From: Chrysomallon squamiferum
Lineage: Eukaryota > Mollusca > Gastropoda > Neomphalida > Peltospiridae
Assembly: GCA_012295275.1 (NCBI GenBank)
Contig: CM022671.1
Span: 36,464,683 to 36,528,682 of the forward strand
DNA length: 64,000 nucleotides
Direction of reading: 5' to 3'
Of this stretch, positions 15,470 through 37,479 are shown in pieces (position 1 is the first letter of the stretch; each line of letters begins with the position of its first letter). Below the pieces are notes generated by a model, which was given only the letters and a program-made list of their open reading frames with translations, did no database searches and had not been told where the DNA came from. A program made the position numbers and the translations under genes.

Positions 15470-16456
15470 TAAAATGTAATAACAAATTAATAAAAATAAA
15501 ACAAAAAGTAAAACGAAACAATGAATGAACAAACAAACAAACAAACAAACAAACAAACAAATAAACAAACAAACAAACAAACAAGCAGATAAACAAACAA
15601 ACAAACAAACAAACAAACAAGCAGATAAACAAAGAAATGAACTTACAAGGAGAAGCTGCTCAGGTCCTCCATCGTGGATTGTCAGTGTGACGTCACAGTC
15701 ACTTATCAGCAGCTGCACCACTTCAATCTCGAGTTTGGTGTTGGAGGCGATGACGTCAGTCTCTGACTTGAGCGACAGGTAGCAGTCGTTGAGGCCCTGC
15801 GTTGCCTCCTTTCCGCCGTTGCCGTAGACGTACGCACGACGTTTTGACAAGTCATAGACATCACCACGACAGTTAACTTTACTGTCCAAATAGACTGAAG
15901 TAACCAAATAAATAAACAAATTAAAATCTAATGATATATATTACAATTTTTAAAATTAATTAAAAATCAGATGCCAATAGCTTAATGACAATTTAAAAAT
16001 AAAATAGAAAATAAAGAAATGAAAAATATAAAAATAAAATAAAAAATAAATAAAACTTCATTATCTTTATTTTCAATGAATTGTTATTATTATTATTATT
16101 AACCACCACTTTCTAAATAAATAAATTAATTAATAAATAAATAAACAACAAACAAACAAACAAACAAACAAACAAACAAACAAACAATTGAATAAACAAG
16201 TAAATAAATGAACAAATAATTAATAGACAAGTAAATAAATAAATAAGTAGGTAAGTAAGCAAGTAAGTAAATACATAATAGACAAGTAATTAAGTAGGTA
16301 AGTAAGTAAATAAACAAACAAATAAATAAATAAATGGACAAGTAAATAAATAAATACAAAGAACTAACAGTTCAGGTTGCTGTCCTGAATCTGTGCCTCT
16401 GAACTGAAAAACTGTAGGAGCAAGCTGAGTGTGAGGACTTCTTTCAGAGCAGACAT
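12401..16456 (-). CDS. CUB-TM B: signal peptide, CUB-like domain, TM helix, PPxY-bearing tail
   Basis: Six coding exons, high to low: 16369-16456, 15647-15894, 15158-15299, 14093-14443, 13508-13843, 12401-13041. Phases are 1, 0, 1, 1, 1 and the total is 601 codons plus stop. The signal peptide starts MSALKEVLTLSLLL. The CUB-like domain is ~38-150 with four Cys (C38 in VNC, LNDC, ISDC, YDC) and the TIHDG segment. The TM helix is ~188-211 (PTEAILGIVGG is shared with A), then CYRKHR. The tail has KRPPSYEESVFDD (PPxY, a potential WW-domain ligand), RVRSAPRHW (A: RVRTTPRMW), an acidic block, NQFVP, P-T-Y-S-L-RG and a terminal KMRR. It is clearly a paralogue of A; one extra intron divides the region that is a single last exon in A. 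The C terminus carries a duplicated 17-residue segment. Molecular role unknown. Confidence 0.85.
13044..13507. other. CUB-TM B intron 5
   Basis: Intron between the last two coding exons, with two copies of a segment containing atctgtacatatacatgtctg (13130-13190) and poly-T runs. No gene. Confidence 0.8.
14450..14990. repeat. (AAT)n with AGT/AAC variants
   Basis: About 540 bp of imperfect trinucleotide repeat, preceded by (AAATA)n at 14450-14480, in intron 3 of CUB-TM B. It creates Asn/Ser/Ile open frames without coding value. Confidence 0.95.
15300..15640. repeat. A-rich and (AAAC)n repeats
   Basis: Poly-A and AAATA runs followed by (AAAC)n at 15530-15630, with two copies of gcagataaacaaa. 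It lies in intron 2 of CUB-TM B. A similar (AAAC)n/(AAAT)n tract lies at 16120-16350 in intron 1. Confidence 0.9.
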
Positions 16457-16470
16457 GTTGCTATAGAAAC
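16457..16470 (-). promoter_or_regulatory. X-box (RFX-type) motif abutting CUB-TM B start codon
   Basis: On the - strand GTTTCTATAGCAAC matches GTHNYYATRRNAAC and touches the ATG at 16456. It occupies the position of the palindromic X-box of CUB-TM A. It may act as a promoter element if transcription starts close by, or it may be part of a 5' UTR exon, since an acceptor-like TTATTTCAG precedes it at about 16485. Confidence 0.5.
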
Positions 16471-16518
16471 AAGTCAGTGCCAGGCTGAAATAAGAAAGGG
16501 CAATGAGTGACTGACTGT

Positions 16519-16875
16519 ATAGTCATTACTTGATACACTGACATAGTCATTACTTGATACACTGACATAATCATTACTTGATACACTGACATAGTCATTA
16601 CTTGATACACTGACATAGTCATTACTTGATACACTGACATAGTCATTACTTGATACACTGACATAGTCATTACTTGATACACTGACATAATCATTACTTG
16701 ATACACTGACATAGTCATTACTTGATACACTGACATAGTCATTACTTGATACACTGACATAATCATTATTGATACACTGACATAGTCATTACATGATACA
16801 CTGACATAATCATTATTTGATACACTGACATAGTCATTATTTGATACACTGACATAATCATTACTTGATTCACTG
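16519..16875. repeat. 24-bp minisatellite upstream of CUB-TM B
   Basis: About 15 copies of a 24-bp unit (tcattacttgatacactgac plus 4 bp) with agtcat/aatcat variants. It lies 60 bp upstream of the first coding exon of B, probably in a 5' UTR intron. Confidence 0.95.
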
Positions 16876-17903
16876 ATTGACTTTGAATTATTGATCAACT
16901 CTTTATTTTTGATTAAAGGAAAAACAAGATCACGGCTGTTATGATGAGAATAAAACAAATGTGTGATGATCAGTGCTGGTGTTGTACAAGTCTGTGTGAA
17001 CTGAGAGATGGCTGGTCACAGGATCATTTCTCTGACACAATAGGCTAATTCCCATTCCAGCCAGTGTCTAAAGATGTATTAAAGATTGTTTACGTTTCCC
17101 TGCATAGTGCACACATCGCGACCTGTAATTATCTTTGTGTTCTTAACCATACAGCACCAAATCACATTTGGATTAAAACTAAATTGTGGGCGTCATTAAA
17201 TAAGAATGTTCTTGTTTTCATCGAGTACGATTGTTACTGCAATAAACTGAATAATTAATAAAACAATAATAACCAAATACAGAGATAAATTTGTCAAAAA
17301 CAACTTTCTGCATTTTACAAAACAACTTTAACGTTCTAAAAATATGTAAACACGACTGTTTAGTACGAATGTTTTCACATGAAAGCGGGGGGCGAGTGTG
17401 GATTCCCAAATCGTGCTACTGGCAGATTTTAAAATTTGAAAACAAACGGGACTCGTAATTATTTAGCGAGATTTAATGCTTACCATCTATTATTTAGTAA
17501 CTGGGACTATTTCTAGCAGTATTAAGAAAACGACGAATACAGATATTTAAGAACACAAGCAACCTAGCTACATTCAGAACAAAAGAGACATTCACCTGAC
17601 AATTCAATCTGCCATCTTGTTTCCAAAAATAGATCGTTCAGGTAATCATCACAGGTGTTATACATCGATAAATTTATTTTATTATTATTATTATTTTTTT
17701 TACCTGTGTCATTAGAGTTACCTACCTTGTCACACTAACGCGCTGTTACTTTAAATGAGGTTTTGCTAGAAACAGACAGGTGCAAGAAGTAAAAACAACA
17801 TTTGTACAACAGAAGGCCATTTAAAGAATGAAACTATTGAAAGTCCCAGAAACATGTTCTTCTTCTTCTTCTTAATTAATTAATTTATTTAAATTAAAAT
17901 TAA

Positions 17904-17948
<45 letters not shown>

Positions 17949-18689
17949 TTTGCTTTATATTTTTCAAATTAAATCTTTGTGCACATTTCGCTGACCGCGC
18001 TGAAAGCTTTGCAGTGATATTTGAAAAAGGACAAACAGCTACCAAATATTTTATCCAAAACGTGTGAAAACCCTCAAACTTTACGTCATTGTTTCGTTAG
18101 CCAGTAAAGCAGTTATAACCTTATTAAACGGGAGGGAAGATGGTCGGGGCGGGGGAGTTACTAATAACATGTCAGTTATTTAACCAGTATATTTGGTGAT
18201 GGATTTAAATTCCTTTTTTAAAATTAACCTATAAACTTAAATAAATGTAGCAAAGTAGACAGATAACAGTGTGTAGGCGTAAGAGAATTTAAGATAAGAA
18301 TGAAATAAAATTAGAAAATAAAATAAAGAGAGAAATCTCGTTACTTGTAGCTGTTAGACTAAACATGATACGGTGTTTTACGTTCGACTTTCTCTAATCA
18401 ATGATTAACCTTCCAGTTTCCTTTCTCTCTTTACGCTCAGTTATTTTAAACATTCCTTCATTCTTTTAACGTCTTAACTGAACTTTTTATAATTATTTGC
18501 TTTTTGATGGATTATAATTATAGAAAATCAAGCACATCTTCACTTACTTAATGGAAGTGATTAATCACTTTCTGTGGGATTTTCAAGTCATGTGACTGTA
18601 TGAATCAGACACTTTATCGCTTGGTCACGTCTGTCAGGTGACACAAACCTATCACTACCTGTGGACGCTATGTAGGTCATATTTCAAGA
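16876..18689. other. Divergent intergenic region between CUB-TM B and C
   Basis: No coding gene. It holds the probable first non-coding exon of B (17596-17640), an (AAT)n tract at 17908-17948 and otherwise unique AT-rich DNA. It should contain the promoters of the divergent genes B and C; I see no convincing TATA element. Confidence 0.5.
17596..17640 (-). other. Probable non-coding first exon of CUB-TM B
   Basis: On the - strand, GGAAACAAGATGGCAGATTG followed by AATTGTCAG|GTGAATG (donor at 17595). The ATG at 17615 opens only three codons. It has the same layout as the candidate first exons of A and C: an ATGGC motif shortly before a good donor. The upstream limit is unknown. Confidence 0.4.
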
Positions 18690-18752
18690 TAATTCAAAAT
18701 GGCTTCCACAGTTTATTTCTTGGAATGTAGGACACGACTGACCTAAGCACAG
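18690..18752 (+). other. Probable non-coding first exon of CUB-TM C
   Basis: CAAAATGGCTTCC at 18696-18708 is followed by a donor at 18753 (CACAG|GTAAGTGT). The ATG at 18699 opens a 15-codon frame ending TAA before the donor. It would splice to the acceptor ending at 19426 (ATTATTTCAG). The start is not defined. Confidence 0.45.
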
Positions 18753-19229
18753 GTAAGTGTTGCTTACACCTGGGTTGATTAAAATTACAGATTGGAAACG
18801 TACCTGCTAGGACGCGAAGCGAGTTTTACCTGTTCATGTCAAGTCATATATACTTTAAAATTTATATTAATTTATTGTGTTCTCTTTATTTGTCAGCAGG
18901 ATTCAGTTGAAAGGATGACAACAATAATACAAATTATTAAAATAACGTAAATTACTCTTTAAAAGTGTGATCTCGTACGATTCATGAAATAAACGTAGAC
19001 TCACGGCTGTTATCATTATAACTCGTTCGCTGTTACTCGTTCAGTGACATTTAATTCCAGCTTCTTTATTCACTCACATTCACACACCTATACGACATAC
19101 TTAACATGATCTTAACACATATACAAAACGAAACATACACACATATTCAATAATTAAGCCTATTGTCACTAAAACGTTTTGGACGTATATCTTCATGGTA
19201 TTTAATTAATTCAATGATTAATTAATTTA

Positions 19230-19275
<46 letters not shown>

Positions 19276-19431
19276 TGCAGTAACAGTAGCAGCAGTAGTA
19301 GTAGTAATTAATTAATTTATTATTGTTGTTGTTAATCATCATCATCATCATCGTTATTATTATTAATAATAAAAATGATGAAGCGGTAACAGTGGTATTA
19401 TAATAAGATAACACTAATTATTTCAGAGTAA

Positions 19432-19506
19432 ATGAAATGGTATAACAAATATGGAGTTTTCTCTAACATGGTGGTACGTGCTGCTTGTTGTGTTGGGAGT
19501 GTGTAG
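19432..19506 (+). other. Out-of-frame uORF overlapping the CUB-TM C start
   Basis: After the acceptor at 19426, the first ATG (19432) opens a 24-codon frame that runs through the main start (19451) in another frame and stops at 19504-19506. If the upstream exon is real, this uORF would reduce initiation at the CUB-TM C start. Confidence 0.4.
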
Positions 19507-20952
19507 ATGGGCGAGTTCAGATACTATATGTAAGTATGAAACATTTACTTGATTGTGTTTATAATACAAAATGATTTTTGGATTACTGTAATCTGTATTG
19601 AATTCAGCCCTTTAGTATGATTTACTTAAAGATCCTTGTTTACCAAAGATCCTAAATCAGAATTACCGAATGTACTATATCCAAAAGCTAATGACAGAAA
19701 ATGAAACACTTTATTCCAGTAAAACTAATTATAGAAAATTAATTACTTTGTTGTAATGACGTAAATGATAACCAAACATTTGACATCAATTATAGAAATT
19801 TAAATACTTTGTTATAATGACGTCAGTGATAATCAAATATTTGATATGCAGTCTAATTAATTATAGAAAATTAATTACTTTGTTATAATGACGTCAGTGA
19901 TAACTAAATATGTATCCAGTATAACTAATTATAGAAAATTAATAAAAATTTTTTTTATGAATGAAATCAAACTTTTTACATTCAGTATAACATCCTTATA
20001 TATATATTTTTTCTTACTATATTATAGTGACGTAAGTCAACATTTTTGCATCCGATATATTTAATGACAGAAAATTAAATACTTTTGCTGTAGAGATGTA
20101 AAACTGATGTGCTTCTTGTGTCAGTGGACACAATCAGTTTAAATAATTGTTTAATTTCAGTGGAGATGGACAAATATTCTGTATGCGGAAAAGAGTTCTT
20201 TATCAACGACAACGACGTCACGTTGATGTGGCCGTCAAAAGTAGCTCCTTCAAACCCGCCTCTAGAATGTATAGTTTTTCTAACATCCGGGTACTCGGAG
20301 ACAAGCGGAGGCTACAAACTACAGATAGTCGTGGAGGCGCTCGACATACGAGACTGCAGCGTCCATCTTGACTTTTTTAATGGTCGCGGGACATACGGAA
20401 GTTTCATAGTAAGAAAACATGTTAAAAATATATATACAGTATGATAATTATTATCATTAAAAAAAAAAACAAAATCTAAACAAAACACATTATTACTAAT
20501 ATAACTGTGTCTTGTTTCTCTCTTTGTCTGGAATTTTTGTCTGTGTATCTATTGTCTTTCTTTAACAATTTTATTTTATTTTATTTTATTTTATTTTATT
20601 TTATTTTATTTTAATGTATTACAGAGAGCTATTGGGTGTGGTAGCAAAAGTACAGACGTGATGTACTCGACGGGAAACCAAATCACCGTGCGGTTAGCAC
20701 GGAACCAGGCTCTGTATGAAACAGGAAACATGTTCGTCTTCAAAATTCGATCTTACAGTAAGTTCCTTAAAAACAGAAGTGTTCATCTACTGCATGTGAA
20801 TTAGTTGTAACTTTTCTAATCGTTTCAACACGATCGAGTTAATACATTGTTACGAGTCTTTACAGTTGATTGTAGTTAAATAAGTGGACATTTCTGGTTC
20901 ACAGCTTTTTATCTAAAAACTTTTTTGTTGAATAATGTGTGTGTGTGTGTGT

Positions 20953-21013
<61 letters not shown>

Positions 21014-24000
21014 AGGCATAAGCAATATATATACTACGTACGTATGTATGTACATACATGCCTATTATATACATACGCGCAAACGTACCTATAGAAAAAC
21101 AGACAGACAAAAAGGCACTAAAATTTTAAAAGGTCATATTTATGTTAATTTCAACAGAAAGCCCGGATGAAGGAATTGTAATGCTAGGGACACTGAAACT
21201 AACTATTGGAGCGATCATCGGCATCGTGATTGGCATCATCGCCCTCATCGTCATAGCCATACTGCTGGGCTGGTGCTACAAAACGGGCAAACTCAACTAC
21301 TACGCTGGCCGAACTATAGTAGAAGAAGAAGAAAAACACGCTGATGACGGCACAGTTAACAACGGAGTTAACAACGCTGTCTTTACCGAAAAATCATCCT
21401 CGTTTGGATCTGGCTTGCAATACCAGAACGAGGCTTTGTGGAATACCGTGACCGGGTCACAAAGTAATAACAGGAAGCTGGGGAGGAATTTCTGGCAGAG
21501 CGATACCAGTAACGGGTTCGCCAAAACGAATTATCGTAACGAGAACGCGAGATACGAAAACGAGAAGACTGCCACCGAAAAACAGAGACTTCAGAGTGAA
21601 ACCGAGAACCACGATTATGAAAAGTATGAGAACAAAAACCAAGTAGTGTATGAAAACAAGGCTGTGCGACTTGATGTCAATCAAACCGGCTCAGCTGCTG
21701 CCACGTGGAGCAAGGAGGAGGGGGAAACGAAGGAGACGGGTTTGAACAGGAACGACGCGAACAGGTCCAGTCGTCAAAAGCAAAGTCTGGCTCAGTCAGG
21801 AGACACCCAGGAGAATGTCAGTTCTTTCAAGAGAGACGAAGGAGTGCGTGGTAGCAGGGGTAGTCGACGAAGTACTGGAAGCGGAGAGTACAAAACAAGC
21901 GGTAAGGAGGAGGAGGAGGAGAAGGAGGGGGAATAAAAAGGCCTCCATCCGGACTGTTTGAGAACCCGGACGAGGAAGGCTACCTGTACGACTACGATCA
22001 CGTGAAGTCACTGTCGGACGAGAACATTGACCCGGCGAAGCGTGGGGAGCCTCACAGCTACGACGCGTTCGTGCGCGACGCTCCTGGCGGGACGCGGCTC
22101 CGATCGAGCGACAGGGACAGCCTCAGAGGAAGCAAACGAGAGAAGCTGCTGCCGTCGTCGTCGTCGTCTCCTACAAACAAAAAGCGTTCCGGCGTGACGG
22201 CTGACGTGCAGACCCCGGAGCTGGGTACACAGGATCTCGAGTCTCAGCAGATGAAGAGATATCTGTCCATCGATTTGAAGAGTGAGCCAGAGTCCGATCA
22301 GATGTCTAACCCCAACGTTGTCAACGCCGCTGTAAGAGCAAACGTCCCAGACAAAGCCGAGTCTCCGGCCGCTAAGAAGAGGAAGAAGAAAGGAGGCAAA
22401 CACGGCAGACAGGCGAGCGGAGGCACTGAGCGAGATTTACCACCTGAAGCGTCTGAACCAGTTTTCACAACCCCGGTGTCTTCTGACCCGTATCAGCCAG
22501 CAAGCGTGCCGTACGGACCGTATGGAACTCCCGGTTACGGCAATAACATGTATCCGGCCAACCAGCAGTTTATGCCGTTCGGAATGATTCCAATGGCAGC
22601 ATTCGGTCCAAACCAGGGTCAGACGATCGCCTTCGCTTACCAGACTTTGGCTCCACCTGGACAGGCGCAGGGACAGGCGCAGCAGGTGGCTGGCCAGGCA
22701 GCGTGGGTGGTTCAGTCAACCCCGGGGGACGAGGGACCAGTGAATAAAACAACTTTCATGATGAAAATGCAAGAACAGACAACTCCGAGTGAGTCGTCCA
22801 GTAGAGTCAGAGACCCGAGCCACCCGGGAACACCCGCTTTTACATCCACCCCGGGCACCGACTTGACTCCTCGTAGAACATCAAAATTCGCCAAGCAGAG
22901 ACCGGCAGACCCCGCTGACATTTCTGTGATTGCTGCCGGAGCTGTGCCTCCTGACCCCGGGCCAGGTCATAGGTCGGCGGTCATGAAATCCGGGATCGAT
23001 CCTCAGACCGGTATGCAGACGACGCAGGTCACGTGGACAGACAACATTGTGGACCCTAGCGACCCCCCCGGCCCGAACCCTCAAATAACAAGAAAAACTA
23101 TTACAAGAGTGACCGCTCGGAGTGGGCAGGGCGATCTTCCTGAGGCGTCATCCACCAGTAAGTGCATCTGACTTTCTTTAACACATCCACCCAAATACAT
23201 ACACATACATAGATACATGTACACCCAAATACATACATCCAAATACATACACCCAAATACATACACCCAAATACATACACATACACCCAAATACATACAC
23301 ATGCACCAAATACATACACATACACCCAAATACATACATCCAAATACATACACCCAAATACATACACATACACCAAATACATACACATACACCCAAATAC
23401 ATAGATACATGTACACCCAAATACATACATCCAAATACATACATCCAAATACATACACATACACCCAAATACATACATCCAAATACATACACATACACCC
23501 AAATACATACACATACACCAAATACATACACATACACCCAAATACATACATCCAAATACATACACATACATAGATACATGTACACCCAAATACATACATC
23601 CAAATACATACACCCAAATACATACACATACAAAGATACATACACATACATAGATACATACACATACAAAGATACATACACATACAAAGATACATGTACA
23701 CCCAAATACATACACATACATAAATACATGTACACCCAAATACATACACATACATACATATATACAAATACACACTCGTACATACATACATACATACATA
23801 CATTACATACATACATACATAAATACATAATATACAAATACCTGTGTGTGTGCGTGCGTGTGTGTGTGTATGTGCGTGTGTGTATGTGCGTATACATCTA
23901 TATCAGTGGTAAATGGTTTCTTTTCCAGTTCTAAACCAGCTTTCAGCACCAGAATCAGACGAGCCCGCTTTTCTCTCGCCGTCCGCCATTCGTCAAGAAC

Positions 24001-24152
24001 ATCGTGCGCCGAGACCAATGACAGAGCAGCAGACGCACGACATTGACAACATCGGCTTCTATCTCGGTCAGCACAACCCCGTGGTCCACGACGCGCCGGG
24101 ACAGCATCGTGCTTTCCGTAACCAGATCCGAATGGACGAAACGGAGACGTAA
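19451..24152 (+). CDS. CUB-TM C: divergent CUB-like membrane protein with very long tail; frame break in tail
   Basis: Coding exons: 19451-19529, 20161-20408, 20625-20757, 21158-23157 and 23929-24152. Phases are 1, 0, 1, 1. Exon 2 has the same length (248 nt) as in B. The signal peptide is MEFSLTWWYVLLVVLGV. The CUB-like domain has four Cys (SVC, LEC, IRDC, IGC). The TM helix is ~168-193 (IGAIIGIVIGIIALIVIAIL). The tail shares SAATWS-like residues with A and NQQFMPFG resembles NQFVP; it has Asn/Glu-rich, basic (KKRKKKGGK) and Gln/Pro/Gly-rich parts. Within exon 4 the frame changes: the upstream frame ends at TAA 21934-21936 (412-residue product), and the downstream frame is open from 21906 to the donor at 23158. 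With the break bridged the protein would be about 894 residues. A polyadenylation signal AATAAA is at 24699-24704. Orthology to A and B is clear only in the ectodomain. Confidence 0.75.
20571..20613 (+). repeat. (TTTTA)n in CUB-TM C intron 2
   Basis: About eight TTTTA units a few bases before the exon 3 acceptor; they may serve as its polypyrimidine tract. Confidence 0.9.
20950..21011 (+). repeat. (GT)n then (GA)n microsatellite in CUB-TM C intron 3
   Basis: GTGTGTGT followed by about 28 GA units, then ATGT-rich sequence, ahead of the TM exon at 21158. Confidence 0.95.
21888..21941 (+). other. Frame break in CUB-TM C tail
   Basis: A purine-only stretch, (GAG)n-AAG-GAG-GGGG, separates two long reading frames. 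Options: a one-base loss in GGGGG (21927-21931), real or from assembly; a 53-nt intron with donor GTACAA at 21888 and acceptor AAAAAG at 21940, which restores phase but has no pyrimidine tract; or -1 frameshifting. Bridging gives KRPPSGLF, resembling KRPPSYEE in B. Confidence 0.6.
23180..23870. repeat. Minisatellite of CATACA/CCCAAATA units in CUB-TM C intron 4
   Basis: About 640 bp of 10-12-bp units (acccaaatacatac, atccaaatacatac, acatacacccaaat) grading into (CATA)n and (GTGT)n. It produces long Tyr/Val/Cys open frames on the - strand that are not genes. Confidence 0.95.
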
Positions 24153-24507
24153 AATCGTGTTGTCAGTGAACTGCTCAGCGCTTCTTCTAATCGCCTGGAC
24201 GAACGAAGGAAATGAGGGTTTTTTCATTATTTCCATAAATGACGTTTCCAAGTGCCTACTTTAACGTGAAAAACAATGGAATACATTTTGTATATTTTTA
24301 TCATTCCGCTTCTACTCATTGTTTATCTGCCATGATTTTGTTACCTCTTAATTTTAATCACGTTTTAGTTTGTTATTTTAAAACTTACTGTATCGAAGTG
24401 ATACGTCATCCTCACAGAGCAAATGACGCAGATGAATGTAAAACTTTGTCATGATTACATTTGCACTTTACATTCTTAAGTCATTTTTATTTATTTGCTT
24501 ATTTACT

Positions 24508-24544
<37 letters not shown>

Positions 24545-25935
24545 TATTAACTTAGTTACTTGATTATTTATTTAGTTACTTATTTTATTATTTATTTATA
24601 TTATTTATTGTTGGTTTGTAGGACAAATTTTTTAATACAACATTGTTATCCAAATCCCAATGCAGATGATAGATTTCCAAAGTGCTACACGGAAACCAAA
24701 TAAAACCAGAAATGTTGTCATATTTACTTGTCATTCCTTTTAATCTTCTTATTTTAAAATTTTTATAAAATTATTTTAAAACTTCGAAAATATCGAAAAA
24801 TACATACTCGTAGCGGTGTACTATTTCAGAATACTGCTACTGACTAATTATAGTGGTGAAAACAGAATTGTTGAATTATTTTAATTTTATAATTTGTTAC
24901 TATTGTGTACAATTATTAAAGCTTTTTGGCAGTTAAATGTTTGTAAGAGAGATTAAACATACACACTTTGTTGAAGTACATACAACTGTGTTTCTTCTGT
25001 TTATCGATAATAGAATACAAATATAATGATTAATAAACTCTGATTTTATTAAGGTAAGAACAAGTGACAATTTAAATATATGTTCATTATAATAGTATTC
25101 TTCTTCTTTTTTTTTTCTTCTTCTTCGTCGTCTTCTTCTTCTTATTATTATTACCAGAAAGCAAAATTATAATTAAATATGTTACTTGAAACAGCCATCA
25201 TAATTTTTATTTTTTGTTTTACTTTTCGTATATTTTAAAACGTAACTTAATAAAAGATTCGATCACAAACCGACACAGATGTGTGTTTATTTACAGTTTT
25301 CAAGTATTTCTAGAGGTTTATAAAAAAACAGCGTTTATTATGGGAGAAAATAGTCTTGATTATTAAAAAATACAGTATAAATAATCGTGTATTAATTTTT
25401 AATATTTTCCTTTCTGTCTCATACTAGTTTGTAAATAATTTTGAAAATAATTGTTAAATGAGAAATTGTGGCTGACAGTAAATTATAGATAAACAAATAA
25501 ATGTTTTGTTTTTGAGCTGTATAGTTTTGAATGATTGTATCCAGTAGTTTAGCAATGTATATAATAACAATAGTTGTTATATAATCTTGTATTATATAGG
25601 CTACAGTAGTTTAACAATGTACACATTAACAATAATTGTTATAAAATTTTGTGTTATATAATTTACAGTAGCTTCACTATTAACAATAATTGTTATATAA
25701 TCTTGTGTTATCTACAATTGTTTAACCATTTTTACAGAAATGATTGTTATGTAATGTTGTGTTTTACGACAAGGATCTGAACATTTCTTGTATGTATCTG
25801 TATGTATGTGTATATAAGTGTACGTATATATGTATGTATGTATGTGTATGTGTGTGTCTGTGTGCATGTGTATTATATATAATATATATGTATGTATGAA
25901 TGTTTATTTTGTATATATGTATATGTATGTGTGTA

Positions 25936-25970
<35 letters not shown>

Positions 25971-26744
25971 TGGTAAAGGGATGCGATTTAAAGTTAATTA
26001 ATTACTTGATGTTTTGTAAAACAAAATGAAATTGTTTACTGTTAACATTCTAATTAGTTTACATAATTAGCATTTTACTCTTTTTATTTTACTTACTTTT
26101 ACAACTGCACAAATCAAACTGTTATATAAACGCATGTATTTAATTTTGAAGTTTTTGTTTATTTATTTATTTATTATAAAAAAGTGTAAGGAGAAGACGA
26201 AAACACAAGATTAAAATGTGTATTCATTTATTCACGTTTTAACTGAACAGAAGTTACAAAATGTCAAACTTTATTAATATCCTTTCTTTTCTTCCTTTCA
26301 TCTTTTAAAAATGTTTTTGTTTCTTCTGTTGCTACTGCTACAAAAAAACTATTACTATTACTATTGCGACTGTAACTACTCTTCCTGTTGTTACTGCTGC
26401 TACCACTATTACTACTCTTATTACTACTACTGAAAATATTACTTATGTTGCTACTACTATACTATTACTACAATCATATTCATACTACTGCAACTACTGT
26501 TTCTATTACTATTACTGTCACTTTTATTATTATTATTATTATTATTTTTGTTTTTGTTTTATAACAGTCTTCAGATATTCGTTTGGATTTATTTTCTTAG
26601 TTTTGTACAAATCATAATAAACTGAATAATAGGTGAATAAAATTCACAATATTTCACAAATGTGTTTTTGTTTTTATTGTTGTGTCACTGTAACTTAGTT
26701 TTTAGGGTCGAAGGATAGATATCTTAATACCTTCTGTTGGATTA

Positions 26745-26840
<96 letters not shown>

Positions 26841-26943
26841 AACGGTTAATGTTATATAAACTAAATTAGTAGAAATCCGTTATTGTTTTTCTTTTGTTTT
26901 GTTATAGCAAAGTAGAAATCATTCTGCTGTCTTTTTATGTGAG
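24153..26943. other. Spacer between CUB-TM C and gene D
   Basis: No gene. It starts with the 3' UTR of C. Also: poly-T at 24511-24539; three diverged copies of an element with aacaataattgttatataatcttgtgtta (25560-25720, each quoted part an inverted repeat aacaat/attgtt); (TATG)n and (GT)n at 25790-25968; ACT-type repeats at 26330-26540; and (CT)n(GT)n at 26751-26838. The 3' UTR of gene D should lie in the right part. Confidence 0.6.
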
Positions 26944-36540
<9,597 letters not shown>

Positions 36541-36679
36541 AACACGCGACCGTGTTTATTATAATCAGCAGTATTCTCACTAGTCTAGTGTCTGTGTTTT
36601 CTAAACAACTATGCAAATCCCCTCTGCAATTAATTTTTATTTCACTAACATTCACCAAACTAGCAAAAAATTCATGACT

Positions 36680-36990
36680 GAAAATATTTTAAAATATTCT
36701 AACATAAACATTTCTGTAATGAAAATTAATGAAAATGTTTTAATGTGTTCTAAAAAACATTTTTATGACGTTAATTAATGCAAATGTTTTTATGTGTTTT
36801 AACGTAAACATTTTTGTAAAGGAAATTAATGCAAACGTTTGAGAGTGTTGTAACATGAACGTTTTTGTAAAGGAAATTAATGCAAATGTTTTAATGTGCT
36901 CTAACAAACATCTTGATGACGTTAATTAATACAAATGTTTTAGTGTGTTCTAACGTAAACATTTTTGTAAAGGAAATTAATGCAATTATT
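36680..36990 (+). repeat. 51-bp repeats in E1 3' flank
   Basis: About six copies of a ~51-bp unit (aaacatttttgtaaaggaaa, ttaatgcaaatgttttaatg, tgttctaac). Equivalent arrays follow E2 (46090-46350), E3 (55330-55625) and E4 (62500-62850), with different copy numbers. Confidence 0.9.
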
Positions 36991-37377
36991 CTGTATCTGT
37001 AAGTAGCCGGTGAATTTTTGAATAGAAAATAGAAATTTACATTTTTATCTATGACAAGGTAGAGAATAACTTTGTATAGAATGACCTACACAAACAAACG
37101 AAAACATTATACGTTATCCTTATCATTTTACTTTCTTTTCGCTTCTTCTTCTTCTTTTCTTCTTCTTATTATTATTAATTTTAATTCTGCATAATTTCTA
37201 TTATAAATGTAGACATCAGAATTCTAAACATGAATAAAAATTGTAGATATAGGTTTGAATGTTTTATATCATTAAAAATGTCTGACTTTTAACATTTTTA
37301 ATGTGTAATTATGATTATTATTCTTAGTACTGTTGCTGTTGCTGTTAGTAATATTATGATATTTATGTGTATTTATT

Positions 37378-37412
37378 ATTATTATTATTATTATTAATAT
37401 TATTATTATTAA

Positions 37413-37479
<67 letters not shown>
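37378..37479 (+). repeat. (TTA)n tract in E1 3' flank
   Basis: About 33 TTA units; the homologous sites after E2 and E3 have only 6-9 units, so this tract expanded after duplication. Confidence 0.9.

Noticed and set aside
23081-23934. Several 230-240-codon Cys/Tyr/Val frames on the - strand and Tyr/Thr frames on the + strand
   Set aside because: They come from the CATACA minisatellite in intron 4 of CUB-TM C and are open in all frames.
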